Translations under genes and position numbers: made by a program
Assembly (NCBI RefSeq): GCF_900094585.1
Contig: NZ_FMAG01000001.1
Coordinates: 882,530 to 946,529 of the forward strand
Direction of reading: 5' to 3'
DNA length: 64,000 nucleotides
DNA from: Martinezella multihospitum
Lineage (GTDB): Bacteria; Pseudomonadota; Alphaproteobacteria; Rhizobiales; Rhizobiaceae
The notes under the pieces: generated by a model
Seen by the model: the letters and a program-made list of their open reading frames with translations, nothing else
Told to the model about the DNA's origin: nothing
Databases searched by the model: none
Shown here: positions 28,635 through 37,184 of the stretch, piece after piece
Position numbering within the stretch: position 1 is the first letter of the stretch
Layout: every line of letters starts with the position of its first letter

Positions 28635-29603
28635 TTACTTCTGAATATCTGCGGGAATGATCTTGGCGGCTTCCGCCCTCACATCGACGGCCGGGAAAGC
28701 ATCCGGATAGAGGTAGTGCGCGGCTTCGCGCAGCACGATCTCGCGCGCGATCGGACCATTGGTCTCCACCCACTGGTCGCCAACGTAGAATACCCGCTTG
28801 TTCTTGACGGCGGTCAGTTCCTGCCAGATCGGGTTGTTTTCCTGCGGCCGATCCGGGCCAGAGTCGTAGATAAAGAGGACTTCGGGATCCTTCTCGAGCA
28901 TGGTTTCCAGGCTCAGATCGATGCCGAAGGGGCCACCCGGCGTCTTGGGTCCGGCGATATTGTCACCGCCGATGGCCGCAACGATCGAGGCGGCCGTGTT
29001 TTCCGTGTGGAAGGCGAAAGGTGTCGCGCCGCCCCACATGATCGCAAAGCGCGGATGGACGTTCTTCGGCGCCTTGGCGGCGATCTCATCGAGGTGCTTG
29101 TGGAAATCTGCATTGAGCTGCAGACCACGTTCGGGCTTGCCGAGGATCTTCGAGAATTCGGCGATTTCCTGATCGCTCTCGGTCAGCAGTTCCATGTTGT
29201 AGGCGAGGTAGGGCGCGATCTTTTCCAGCTGCGGCGCATTGCCGACCGTGTAACGGCGGATCGCGACGATGAGATCGGGCTTGGCCTGCGACAGCAGCTC
29301 CAGATTGGGCTTGGCGCGCTGGCCGATCTGCGCCATCTGCGCGGTCAGGCCGAGAAGAAAGTCCGGCTGCCGGCCCTGCGTCATGTAGGTGCTGGCGACA
29401 GGCTTGATGCCAAGGGCGAGCGCGACGTCATCGGCAAAATAGGAGATCGCGGCAATGCGCTTCGGCTGCGTGGGTACCTCGACCTTGACGCCGCGGTCAT
29501 CCGTCACGGAAACGGTTTTCGCGTCTTCCGCCAGGGCGGAACTTGTTGCCAGCACGGCGAGCAAACCAAAAACAGAAGCGATTTTACGGGCGCTGTTCGC
29601 CAT
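28635..29603 (-). CDS. Metallophore ABC substrate-binding protein (FecB/FepB-like)
   Basis: The start is the ATG at 29603: GGAGGA lies 8 bases upstream, and an ATG at 29618 is the codon that contains this ribosome site. The 322-residue protein has a signal peptide ending ATSSALA and a cluster-8 (TroA-superfamily) binding fold starting TVSVTDDRGVKVEVP and PKRIAAISYFADDVALALG. It should capture a ferric or other metal chelate in the periplasm. No TonB-dependent receptor lies nearby. The gene is 92 bases after the permease of the preceding ABC pair on the same strand. Confidence 0.9.
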   Translation of the reverse strand: MANSARKIASVFGLLAVLATSSALAEDAKTVSVTDDRGVKVEVPTQPKRIAAISYFADDVALALGIKPVASTYMTQGRQPDFLLGLTAQMAQIGQRAKPNLELLSQAKPDLIVAIRRYTVGNAPQLEKIAPYLAYNMELLTESDQEIAEFSKILGKPERGLQLNADFHKHLDEIAAKAPKNVHPRFAIMWGGATPFAFHTENTAASIVAAIGGDNIAGPKTPGGPFGIDLSLETMLEKDPEVLFIYDSGPDRPQENNPIWQELTAVKNKRVFYVGDQWVETNGPIAREIVLREAAHYLYPDAFPAVDVRAEAAKIIPADIQK

Positions 29604-29695
29604 CGCGGGATCCTCCATCAGATGCGCGAGATGGCTTTAATCAATAAAGCGGAGTTTTGCAATCCAGTTTTAGATCGACTTTTGCGAGCACCACA

Positions 29696-30982
29696 TCAGG
29701 CCCGTAGCGCGGCCGCCGGGCTGGAGCGTAGCGCACTGAACGCCGGCACGATGGAGATGATCGCGGCAACCCCGGCAAAGCCTCCGACAAGCCAGAGATC
29801 ATCGAAAGAAAAGCCGACGGGCAGGCGCACGGCGGTCGCTGCCGCCAGTCTGGCAGAGATAACCAGCGCTGCGGCATAGCCGAGCGTAATGCCGAGCAGG
29901 ATGCCGGCGGCGAACAGGACGAAGAGCTCGCCCCAGACGAGCGCGACGATCGAGCGGACCGGTGTTCCAAGCGCCCGCAGGGCGCCGATCTGCCGGCGGC
30001 GCGAACCGACATGCATGATGGTTACCAGCACGATCGCGGCAATCACGATCGCCTGCGTGCCGAGCGCGATCGCCAGCAGCAGGCTGCGGGCATCGCCGAG
30101 TGTCGCATAAAGCCTGGTCAGCACCTCGGCCGGGAAAATGCCGAGCGTCGTTCCGGTTCGATATTCCTGCCTGAGACGGTAGGCATCGGCAATCGTCTTC
30201 GGCTTGACGAGAACAGCCGGAACACCGGGCGTCTGCGCATCGAAATGCTCATCGATCGGCGCATCGGCATCGACGTGGCCGTGCTCATGGCCCTCTTCGC
30301 GGCCGTCGGCATGCTGATGTGTCTCCGCTGCGCCACGCACATTGGCTTCGTCGCCATCGTGGTCGTGATGGTCCGCGCCATGCATGCCGTGCAACTGCCA
30401 GACGGCACGGATCGGCACCAGGATCGCGCGATCCCAGGCTGTTCCCGTCGGCACCATGCGGCCGGTGACCTTATAGGCAATGGCCGTATGGGTTTCGCCG
30501 CCGGTCTCGGCCGTGCCATGCATCGGCTTGATCTCGGCACCGGCCGACAAGGCGACATCGGAACCGACCACCGCTTCGCCGAAGCGCGAGAACATCGCCC
30601 CCTGCGACAGCGATGGCGAGAGGGACGAAATGAGGCTCGTGGTCGTGCCGACGATAGGGTACCCGTAGGCAGAATCGCCGAAGCCGACCGGTGCCGCCAG
30701 TTCCACGCGGGGATCATTGGCGAGATGGGAAAGAACGGCACCCTCCATCAGCGGCAACGGCGCCGGCTGCAGGAAGACGGCTGAAAGCGCCAGCTGCGTC
30801 TCGCTGCCGGCGGCTCCGACGAGCAGATCGAATTTCTCGGCGGCGCGGGCGCTACCGAGCCGGACGGCCCGCTCCTGCAAGGTAACGGTGACGCTCAGCG
30901 CGACCGACAGGGCAATCAGCACCACGACGGCCAGCGCACCGCTCCAGAAGCGTCTGAGGTCGGCAAGGATGAAGGTGATCAT
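29696..30982 (-). CDS. MacB/FtsX-type ABC permease with histidine-rich loop
   Basis: This 428-residue membrane protein has one N-terminal hydrophobic segment and three near the C-terminus, the MacB/LolCE layout, with a large extracytoplasmic domain between. About residues 195-240 are very rich in His, Asp and Glu (GADHHDHDGD, THQHADGREEGHEHGH), a likely zinc- or metal-binding loop. It overlaps the ATPase gene by 4 bases. From memory, the order ATPase / FtsX permease / DUF3299 protein resembles a Zur-regulated set in Pseudomonas aeruginosa (PA4064-PA4066), so a zinc role is plausible but not proven. Confidence 0.82.
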   Translation of the reverse strand: MITFILADLRRFWSGALAVVVLIALSVALSVTVTLQERAVRLGSARAAEKFDLLVGAAGSETQLALSAVFLQPAPLPLMEGAVLSHLANDPRVELAAPVGFGDSAYGYPIVGTTTSLISSLSPSLSQGAMFSRFGEAVVGSDVALSAGAEIKPMHGTAETGGETHTAIAYKVTGRMVPTGTAWDRAILVPIRAVWQLHGMHGADHHDHDGDEANVRGAAETHQHADGREEGHEHGHVDADAPIDEHFDAQTPGVPAVLVKPKTIADAYRLRQEYRTGTTLGIFPAEVLTRLYATLGDARSLLLAIALGTQAIVIAAIVLVTIMHVGSRRRQIGALRALGTPVRSIVALVWGELFVLFAAGILLGITLGYAAALVISARLAAATAVRLPVGFSFDDLWLVGGFAGVAAIISIVPAFSALRSSPAAALRA

Positions 30983-31665
30983 TGCGCAGCAACCTCTTGG
31001 CTGTCTTCCTCGATCCGCCCGTTTGCCAGACTGATGCGGCGGCCAAGGCGCTCGGCGAGTGCGGCATCATGCGTGACGACGACAAGCGTCGTCCCCTCTT
31101 CGGCCGAAAGCTGCAGCAGAAGCTCCGCAACCTCATTGCCTGCCCGACGATCGAGGCTCGCCGTCGGCTCGTCTGCGACGATGACGCCGGGACGCGACAG
31201 CAATGCGCGGGCAACGGCAACGCGCTGCATCTCGCCGCGCGACAAGGTCTCGATCTTCTGCTGCGGGCGGGCAATGCCGGTCACGGACAATAGATAAAGC
31301 GCGCGCTCCCGTTCCTTGGCTGAAAGACGCCGCGCCAGCTTGATCGGCAGCACGACATTCTCGAAGGCGGACAGGCCGGGAAAGAGGTGAAAATCCTGCA
31401 TGACGAGGCCGATATTGCGGGCGCGGAAAGCATCGCGGCGGCCGGATGACAGGCGGGTGATCTCCGTGCCGCTCCAGGAGACGCTGCCATTCCCCACATC
31501 TTCCAACCCGGTAATGGCATTGACGAAGGTGCTCTTGCCGGAACCGGAGGCACCGGTGATCGCAAGCCTGCCGCCCGCCGGCAGATGGAACCGGTCGATG
31601 GCGAGCACCGGCGCGGCCAAGCCGGGAAACTGCATTTCAAGACCGGAGATATCAAGTGCAAGCAT
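30979..31665 (-). CDS. ABC ATPase, MacB/LolD type
   Basis: This 228-residue ATPase has Walker A GASGSGKST, Q-loop VMQDFHLFPGLSAFEN, signature TLSRGEMQRVAVARALL, Walker B VIVADEPTASLD and H-loop VVTHD. I use the ATG at 31665, five bases after the stop of the DUF3299-like gene; the frame extends further upstream into that gene. It pairs with the FtsX-type permease. Such pairs usually move substrates from the periplasmic side rather than import sugars. Confidence 0.9.
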   Translation of the reverse strand: MLALDISGLEMQFPGLAAPVLAIDRFHLPAGGRLAITGASGSGKSTFVNAITGLEDVGNGSVSWSGTEITRLSSGRRDAFRARNIGLVMQDFHLFPGLSAFENVVLPIKLARRLSAKERERALYLLSVTGIARPQQKIETLSRGEMQRVAVARALLSRPGVIVADEPTASLDRRAGNEVAELLLQLSAEEGTTLVVVTHDAALAERLGRRISLANGRIEEDSQEVAAQ

Positions 31666-31669
31666 GTGC

Positions 31670-32134
31670 TCAGACAGTCCTGAACGAGGCGTCGCGGAGA
31701 CGCAACTGGCTGATGAAGCCGGTTTCCGGATCGGTCCAGGAGCCGAATTCCAGCACGCCGCGCGCCTTGATCGGCGCATTGTACTGCACGAATGTCTGCT
31801 TGGAGGAGAGATAGACGACCATGATATTGTCGGGCCAGTCGGCATCGGACGAGCAGAACGGGCAGAGCGACATCGGGATTTCCGTGAGCACGAAGAAGGC
31901 CGCCTCCGCCTTCAAGGGCGGCGCCATGAAGCCGTTGATGGCCACTTCCTTGCCGCTCAGCTGTTTCACCTTGTCGGAAAATTCGAGCCCGAGCGGGCCG
32001 AAACTCTTGTAGAGCTCGCCGAAGCCCAGCGTCTCGGAGGCATTCGCACGTGCCGCAATGCCCATGACAGGCAAAGCCGCGGCAGCGGCCAGAAAGCCTC
32101 GACGATTGATGGTGGCGATCCTGTCCCCGGACAT
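31670..32134 (-). CDS. Tat-exported DUF3299-like protein
   Basis: The 154-residue protein begins with a twin-arginine-type signal (INRRGFLAAAAALPVMG, cleavage after ARANA), so it is exported folded, which suits a cofactor- or metal-binding protein. The mature part contains GKEVAINGFMAPPLKAEAAFFVL and a conserved LCPFCSSDADWPDN segment with two cysteines, as in DUF3299 proteins. It lies directly upstream of the ABC pair and downstream of the alkaline phosphatase. A periplasmic metal chaperone role is an inference. Confidence 0.72.
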   Translation of the reverse strand: MSGDRIATINRRGFLAAAAALPVMGIAARANASETLGFGELYKSFGPLGLEFSDKVKQLSGKEVAINGFMAPPLKAEAAFFVLTEIPMSLCPFCSSDADWPDNIMVVYLSSKQTFVQYNAPIKARGVLEFGSWTDPETGFISQLRLRDASFRTV

Positions 32135-32159
32135 CGCATACCCCTATGAAAGATGAGAA

Positions 32160-32185
32160 GACAGGCGGCTTTGACACCGCCTGTC
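32160..32185 (-). terminator. Hairpin between phosphatase and DUF3299 gene
   Basis: GACAGGCGG (32160-32168) pairs perfectly with CCGCCTGTC (32177-32185) around an 8-base loop, 25 bases after the phosphatase stop on the minus strand. The following sequence has only a broken T run (TTCTCATCTTTC), so it may end or only attenuate transcription into the ABC genes. Confidence 0.6.
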
Positions 32186-32209
32186 CTTGGTCACACCGTC
32201 TCTAACGAC

Positions 32210-33964
32210 TTACATCTTCTCTGTGCCGAACGCGAAAGTATCGGCCAGCACACGATAGACGTCGCTCTGTTCCATGTAGCCACGGAAGCCTTCGGCACCG
32301 GGGCCAGCGGCCTGCAGCACGACATCATCGACTGCGTGGACACCGCTGTCCTCGTCCCGCGGAATGTTGCCCTGCACGAAGACGGCACCGGGCACGTCCT
32401 TGTAGGCTTCGTTGGCAACATATTCCTTCTTCTCGTTCTGGATCGCCGGAACGAAAGGACCGTCGAGCTTCGGACGGAAGGTCTCGTAATGGTCGGGACC
32501 GTTGTTGGCGGCGATGAACAGACGACGCGAAACGTCGACACGGTCCGGATAGCCGTCGCCGTCCTTGTCTTCATAGTTCGGGAAGCCGGCGGCCGCGTAG
32601 GTACCGACCTTTTCACGCATCTCGGTGCCCTTCTTTTCGTCATCGACGGTGCCGATGATCGAGACGCCATGCGTGTGGTCACCGGTGACGACAACAAGCG
32701 TATCCGGGTTCTTGGCCTGGAATTCACGGGCGACGGCAACGGCCTTGTCGAACTCGATGGTTTCGACCAGAGCGCGGTCCCAGTCGAGCGGGTGGCTCAT
32801 CTTGTCGATGGAGGCGCCCTCGACCACGAGGAAGAAGCCTTCCGGGTTCTTGGCAAGCTTGTCGAGCGCGACCTTGGTCATGTCGACCAGGCCCGGCTGG
32901 TTCGGGAACTTGTCGACGGTGCCCTTCTTCAGGAACTCGCGGTCGAGCGTGACGTCGAGGTTGCCGGTATGGAAAAGACCGAGCAGCTTGTCCTGGTTCG
33001 AGCCGGCAGCGGCCGCCAGTTCGTTCTTGTCGGTGGCAACGGCATAGCCGGCGTCCTTGAAGAGCGCGATATAGTCCTTGTCGTCCTTGCGCTTGGAGCC
33101 CGGAACGCTCTTCGACAGGAAATAGGCCGAGCCGCCGCCGAGCAGCACATCCGGCTTGACATCGTACATCATGCCGACGATCTCGGCCTTGTCGCCGCGC
33201 TTGCGGGTGTGAGAAACGAGCGCTGCCGGCGTCGCGTCTTCGACTTCGGCCGTGGTCACGATGCCGAGCGACTTCTTGCCGGTGCGGCGCAGGGCCTCGC
33301 CGATCGTTTCGACCTTCGGGTCGTCCAGGCTTGCCGGCGTGCGGTCAGCATAGACGCCGAGCGCGTTGACCGCAGACTTGTGGCCGGTCATGTAGGCCGA
33401 CATGGTGTTGGCGCTGTCGGTGGCGATGGCCGAGGTCGAGGATGTGCCGATGAAGGCGACCGGCGGGATATCGTCCATTGCGAGACGGCCATTGGCCTTG
33501 CCTTCGGTCATGCCCTTGGACATGATGCGGGCGCCGGTGCGATGCGCAACCGAGAGACCGTCGCCGAGCAGGAAGATGATGTTCTTGGCCTTCGGCGTGG
33601 CCGACGTGCCGTAGACATCCCAGTTGACGGACTTCTTCTCGTCGCCGGCCGAAACCTCGACCTTGTACTGGCCAGGCTTTGCGAGCTTGACGCCGCGCAG
33701 GATCAGGGCCGATCCGAGAACCTTGTCTTCGGCACCCTTTTCTTCGGCGACGAAATCAGCCGCCTTGCCGAAAACGGCATCGTAGCTTTCGCCGTTGACC
33801 GTGACCTTCACGTCTTCCGGCTTGACGACCTTGCTGAATTCCACCTTGAAATCGAACGGTGAGCCGGCGAGTACCGTTGCCCGGTCCAACGGATAGACTG
33901 TCGCTGCATGGGCTGCGCCGGACATTACGGTCGCAGACATCATGGCGAGAAGAAGTTTACGCAT
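32210..33964 (-). CDS. Periplasmic alkaline phosphatase
   Basis: This 584-residue exported protein has a signal peptide ending SGAAHA, an N-terminal beta domain of about 110 residues, then the alkaline-phosphatase core starting KNIIFLLGDGLSV. The nucleophile serine lies in ATDSANTMSAYMTG, and the metal ligands appear in VEGASIDKMSH and VVVTGDHTHG. It should release phosphate from esters using two zinc ions and one magnesium. It is longer than the E. coli enzyme because of the N-terminal domain. It heads the minus-strand metal locus; its zinc need fits the histidine-rich ABC system downstream. Confidence 0.9.
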   Translation of the reverse strand: MRKLLLAMMSATVMSGAAHAATVYPLDRATVLAGSPFDFKVEFSKVVKPEDVKVTVNGESYDAVFGKAADFVAEEKGAEDKVLGSALILRGVKLAKPGQYKVEVSAGDEKKSVNWDVYGTSATPKAKNIIFLLGDGLSVAHRTGARIMSKGMTEGKANGRLAMDDIPPVAFIGTSSTSAIATDSANTMSAYMTGHKSAVNALGVYADRTPASLDDPKVETIGEALRRTGKKSLGIVTTAEVEDATPAALVSHTRKRGDKAEIVGMMYDVKPDVLLGGGSAYFLSKSVPGSKRKDDKDYIALFKDAGYAVATDKNELAAAAGSNQDKLLGLFHTGNLDVTLDREFLKKGTVDKFPNQPGLVDMTKVALDKLAKNPEGFFLVVEGASIDKMSHPLDWDRALVETIEFDKAVAVAREFQAKNPDTLVVVTGDHTHGVSIIGTVDDEKKGTEMREKVGTYAAAGFPNYEDKDGDGYPDRVDVSRRLFIAANNGPDHYETFRPKLDGPFVPAIQNEKKEYVANEAYKDVPGAVFVQGNIPRDEDSGVHAVDDVVLQAAGPGAEGFRGYMEQSDVYRVLADTFAFGTEKM

Positions 33965-34265
33965 TTATACCCCCTGCGTTTGGTTGCTTCCCGCCTCCCA
34001 CTTATAAAAGCCAGATGACAATCATGTAAAATGAGGTCAACTTTCTCAACCGCTAATTCCAAAACGATGATCAGTAAGTAAGGTTGATTGTATGTTCCGC
34101 ATCTAAAATGCCGGTCGAACGTACGGACCTTCCTTTCAATTCGACACAATCCGCGCGACCCTCGCCATGCAAGCTAGACCGAAATTCATGATGTCAAAAC
34201 TTGCCATCCTCATAAGATAAGCGAATACTACGCACGCTTCGTGAGGATTCTGAGAGTTTTGCGCA
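33965..34265. other. Divergent control region, phosphatase / Lrp
   Basis: This 301-base AT-rich gap has no gene. On the minus strand TTGTCAT (34015-34021) matches half of a Pho box and lies a plausible distance from a TTATAA-like -10, but the second half-site is poor, so phosphate control is only suggested. AGGGGG precedes the phosphatase start. Confidence 0.5.
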
Positions 34266-34745
34266 ATGGATGAACAGCTCGACAAATTGGATCTGCGCCT
34301 GCTGGAGGAGCTTCAGAAGGACGGCAGATTGACGAACAACGAGCTCGGCGAGCGCATTGCGCTTTCGCCGTCGCAGTGCTCGAGGCGACGCACAAGGCTG
34401 GAGGCGGAAGGCTATATTCGTAGCTACCAGGCCAATCTCGACCGGCAGAAGCTGGGGCTGGACATGCTCGTCGTCATTTCGGTAACGCTTGCCACCCACA
34501 ACAGGGATAATGCCCGCCGGTTTTCGCAGCTTATCAACGGTCTGCCGGAGGTGCTGGAAGCCTATGCACTGACAGGCGAAATGGACTATCACCTGAAGGT
34601 CGCCACCCGCGGGCTTACCGATCTCTCCCGTTTCGTCAACGATGTGCTGCTGCCGCATGAATCCGTTCAGCACGTGAAGACGGCGATCGTCCTCGATACC
34701 CTCAAGACCTTCGAAGGATTTCCGATCTCCCCGCCGCAAGGCTGA
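34266..34745 (+). CDS. Lrp/AsnC-family transcriptional regulator
   Basis: This 159-residue protein has an N-terminal helix-turn-helix (LDKLDLRLLEELQKDGRLT, LGERIALSPSQCSRRRTRLE) and a C-terminal RAM domain (VISVTLATH, EVLEAYALTGEMDYHLKV) that binds amino acids and forms oligomers. It is divergent from the phosphatase and followed by a methyltransferase. The target is unknown; members of this branch often control one adjacent amino-acid gene, but no transporter lies next to it. Confidence 0.9.
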   Translation: MDEQLDKLDLRLLEELQKDGRLTNNELGERIALSPSQCSRRRTRLEAEGYIRSYQANLDRQKLGLDMLVVISVTLATHNRDNARRFSQLINGLPEVLEAYALTGEMDYHLKVATRGLTDLSRFVNDVLLPHESVQHVKTAIVLDTLKTFEGFPISPPQG

Positions 34746-34884
34746 CATGGCGCCGGCGTTCGATGATCGTAGCCACGCGACCCTGCCCTATCGGGCATCA
34801 AGCGCAAGTTTTGAGGGCTTGCTTTCGGCGCATGCAGCCTTTCCAATCACGCCAAAGACAATATCCTTGGCGAGGACAGGTTGC

Positions 34885-35601
34885 ATGACCGGCACGGACG
34901 TACAAACGCGGTATTTCGAAGAATTTGCTGAAGTCCTGCTCAGATGTAATCATCTATACCATCCCAGCAACGATTCCATTGCCTTGCGCAATGCTGTCGA
35001 AAGCAGGCGTCAGATCGAGATATTCGACTATAGTCGTTCCGCCGATGCCTTCACCCGTGCATTCGGCATGCGAAATTCACTGAAGTGCCTGCAGGCACTC
35101 ACCAGCCTCGAAGCAACGATCCACAAATATAGAAGGGTATGCGATCTCGGCTGCGGCTCCGGCGCCTTCAGCCTTGCCTTTGCCTATCTCGCCGACAATC
35201 CCGAGCTGGAGCTTCACGGGCTGGATATATCCGAACATCAGCTCTCTCTCGCCAGGGAATTGATGTCAGCGGCTGGGCTATCTGGACGTTTTCAGTTCGA
35301 GCAACGAAACCTGCCGGCGCAGATAGACTATCTTCCCGACCTGACGATCTCCTCTTACTGGTTTTGTGAAAATAAGCACGTCATCGACGATCCGCTGCTG
35401 TTCGACCTTATGGCCGGACGGGAGATATTGATCGTCGATTATGAAACGATCATCGACCGTATCGCAACCTGTCTTCCGAAAAGCTTCCATGTCCTCGCGC
35501 GGCATAGCGCCCAGGTCGAAATTCCTCCCGCGCTGGCTGATTTCGTTGCGCAGGAAAGGGCAAGCGTTTACGGCATCCATATCGGTCGGACCAACATCTA
35601 G
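34885..35601 (+). CDS. SAM-dependent methyltransferase-like protein
   Basis: I start at the ATG at 34885, preceded by GAGGACAGG; an in-frame ATG at 34747 has no good ribosome site and adds an unstructured stretch. The 238-residue protein has motif I VCDLGCGSGAFSLAFAYL and motif II LELHGLDISEHQLSLARE. After that it departs from typical members, and a segment TISSYWFCENKHVID replaces the usual post-I region. Substrate unknown. Its C-terminus runs to 170 bases before terC. Confidence 0.7.
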   Translation: MTGTDVQTRYFEEFAEVLLRCNHLYHPSNDSIALRNAVESRRQIEIFDYSRSADAFTRAFGMRNSLKCLQALTSLEATIHKYRRVCDLGCGSGAFSLAFAYLADNPELELHGLDISEHQLSLARELMSAAGLSGRFQFEQRNLPAQIDYLPDLTISSYWFCENKHVIDDPLLFDLMAGREILIVDYETIIDRIATCLPKSFHVLARHSAQVEIPPALADFVAQERASVYGIHIGRTNI

Positions 35602-35706
35602 ACGGATACGAGACGTTGCCGTCTTTGCAAAATGCACACGAGCCCTTGAAAGGCAAACGCCGGCTTCCCAGCTATTGGCCAACCCGCTGGTCCGGGCCCC
35701 TCTGGT

Positions 35707-35771
35707 GAGAGCCGTCGGCGCTCTCGCGATGTCGGACCTTTCCGACACCGCGCCGACAGGGGTTTTCCGTC
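35707..35771 (+). promoter_or_regulatory. Structured terC leader with pseudoknot potential
   Basis: Hairpin 1 is GAGAGC (35707-35712) with GCTCTC (35720-35725). Its loop holds GTCGGC (35714-35719), which pairs perfectly with GCCGAC (35752-35757) just before the ribosome site AGGGG. Hairpin 2 is TGTCGGA (35730-35736) with TCCGACA (35741-35747), loop CCTT. The loop GTCGG can also pair with CCGAC of hairpin 2, and TGTCGG of hairpin 2 with CCGACA at 35753-35758, so alternative folds exist. This suits a cis-regulatory RNA controlling translation of TerC. A terC RNA motif is known in alphaproteobacteria; I could not align to it here. Confidence 0.6.
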
Positions 35772-36755
35772 ATGGAAACGTCTTTGCTCTTCGTGGAGTG
35801 GCTGGGAAAGCCGCTCTGGATGTGGGCGAGCTTCCTTGCGCTCGTCATCGCCATTCTCTCCTTCGATCTCGGTGTCCTGCATAAGGAAAACAAGGAGATC
35901 GGCGTCGGCGAGAGCATCAAGCTCTCCGTCCTTTACATCACGCTCGGCCTCGCCTTCGGCGGCTGGGTATGGTGGTATCTCGGTGCCGATTCCGGCCTGG
36001 CCTATATGACGGGCTTCGTCGTCGAAAAGACGCTGGCTCTCGACAACGTCTTCGTCATCGCTCTCATCTTCGCCTTCTTCGCCGTGCCTCGTCTCTATCA
36101 GCACCGCGTGCTCTTCTGGGGCATTCTCGGCGTTATCGTGCTGCGCGCGATCATGATCGGTGTCGGCGCGACGCTGGTCGCCGAGTTCTCCTGGCTGCTC
36201 TATGTTTTCGCCGCCTTCCTCATCATCACCGGCATCAAGATGCTGGTCGTGAAGGATTCCGAGCCCGATGTGTCGAAGAACCCGCTGGTGCGCTTCATGC
36301 GCAGCCGCTTCAACGTCACCGACCATCATCACGGCGAGCACTTCTTCGTCAAGCAGCCGCATCCGCAGAACGGAAAAATGGTCTGGTTCATCACGCCGCT
36401 TTTCATGGCACTCGTGCTGATCGAAGTCGCCGACGTGATCTTTGCCGTGGATTCGGTCCCTGCGATCTTCGCCATCACGACTGACCCCTTCATCGTCTAT
36501 ACGTCGAACATCTTCGCGATCCTCGGCCTGCGCGCCCTCTACTTCGCACTCGCCGCCATGATCCACCGCTTCCAGTATCTGAAGCCGGCGCTTGCCATCG
36601 TGCTCGTCTTCATCGGTTCGAAGATCTTCGTCGCCGATATGCTGGGCCTGGAAAAATTCCCGGCGGCCCTCTCGCTCGGCATCACCTTCGCCATCATCGC
36701 AAGCGGCGTCGGCTGGAGCCTGCTGAAGACACGCAACAAGACCGAAAGCGCCTGA
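35772..36755 (+). CDS. TerC-family integral membrane protein
   Basis: This 327-residue protein has about nine membrane segments with the family signatures SFDLGVLHKE near the start, GFVVEKTLALDNVFVIALIF and LIEVADVIFAVDSVPAIFAIT, where the conserved acidic residues lie in the membrane. TerC proteins are linked to tellurite resistance and, in better-studied members, manganese export and metal loading of exported proteins. Its leader can form a pseudoknot over the ribosome site, which suggests metal- or ion-responsive control. The gene stands alone. Confidence 0.9.
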   Translation: METSLLFVEWLGKPLWMWASFLALVIAILSFDLGVLHKENKEIGVGESIKLSVLYITLGLAFGGWVWWYLGADSGLAYMTGFVVEKTLALDNVFVIALIFAFFAVPRLYQHRVLFWGILGVIVLRAIMIGVGATLVAEFSWLLYVFAAFLIITGIKMLVVKDSEPDVSKNPLVRFMRSRFNVTDHHHGEHFFVKQPHPQNGKMVWFITPLFMALVLIEVADVIFAVDSVPAIFAITTDPFIVYTSNIFAILGLRALYFALAAMIHRFQYLKPALAIVLVFIGSKIFVADMLGLEKFPAALSLGITFAIIASGVGWSLLKTRNKTESA

Positions 36756-36824
36756 TACCGCGAGGTGTCCCACTCCGGGGCACTTCCCTCCCCGCTTCAA
36801 ACGGATTTCCGATAAGGTACAGAC

Positions 36825-37136
36825 ATGATCTCCAATCTCCTCGCAGCTCTTTTTGCAACTTTCGCCCTTGGTCCGCTTCAAGCCGAAATCGAGCGGCACG
36901 CCGTTGCCGCCGGCCAGCCCGTCGAGATCATCAGGCAATCGCAGGCATGTCTCTCGTCCGAGGTCCCGGCGCTGGCACAACGCGCCTCCGAAGACACTTT
37001 CTGGACGATTTCCACCGTCATCGGCCTGTCGACCGGCTGGAGCAGCCCTGCCGATCTGCTCGACAAAAGCAATCCGGACTGCGCGCCTGTCATCAAGCTT
37101 ATCCAAGGAAAGAGCGAAGGTACCGATGAAGCCTGA
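36825..37136 (+). CDS. Small secreted protein, unrecognised
   Basis: This 103-residue protein has a probable signal peptide (MISNLLAALFATFALGPLQA) and a short mature part with two cysteines (SQACLSSE and PDCAPV), which could form a disulphide in the periplasm. I do not recognise a family. It lies between terC and exoD, 49 bases before exoD on the same strand, so the two may be co-transcribed. Coding reality is supported by the signal peptide and the balanced composition rather than by homology. Confidence 0.55.
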   Translation: MISNLLAALFATFALGPLQAEIERHAVAAGQPVEIIRQSQACLSSEVPALAQRASEDTFWTISTVIGLSTGWSSPADLLDKSNPDCAPVIKLIQGKSEGTDEA

Positions 37137-37184
37137 CACTTTGTGCAAGCACGAAATTCCGGTGACCTCATCCGGTGATGTCCG

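Noticed and set aside
32153..33862. 569-codon open frame antisense to the alkaline phosphatase
   Set aside because: No motifs or ribosome site, and the opposite strand carries a clear family member with catalytic residues.
34015..34032. Possible Pho box before the alkaline phosphatase
   Set aside because: Only one half (TTGTCAT, minus strand) matches well; the other half matches 3 of 7, so I do not list it as a site of its own.
36763..36784. Hairpin after terC (GTGTCCC with GGGGCAC)
   Set aside because: It includes a G-U pair and has no T tract, so a terminator call is not supported.
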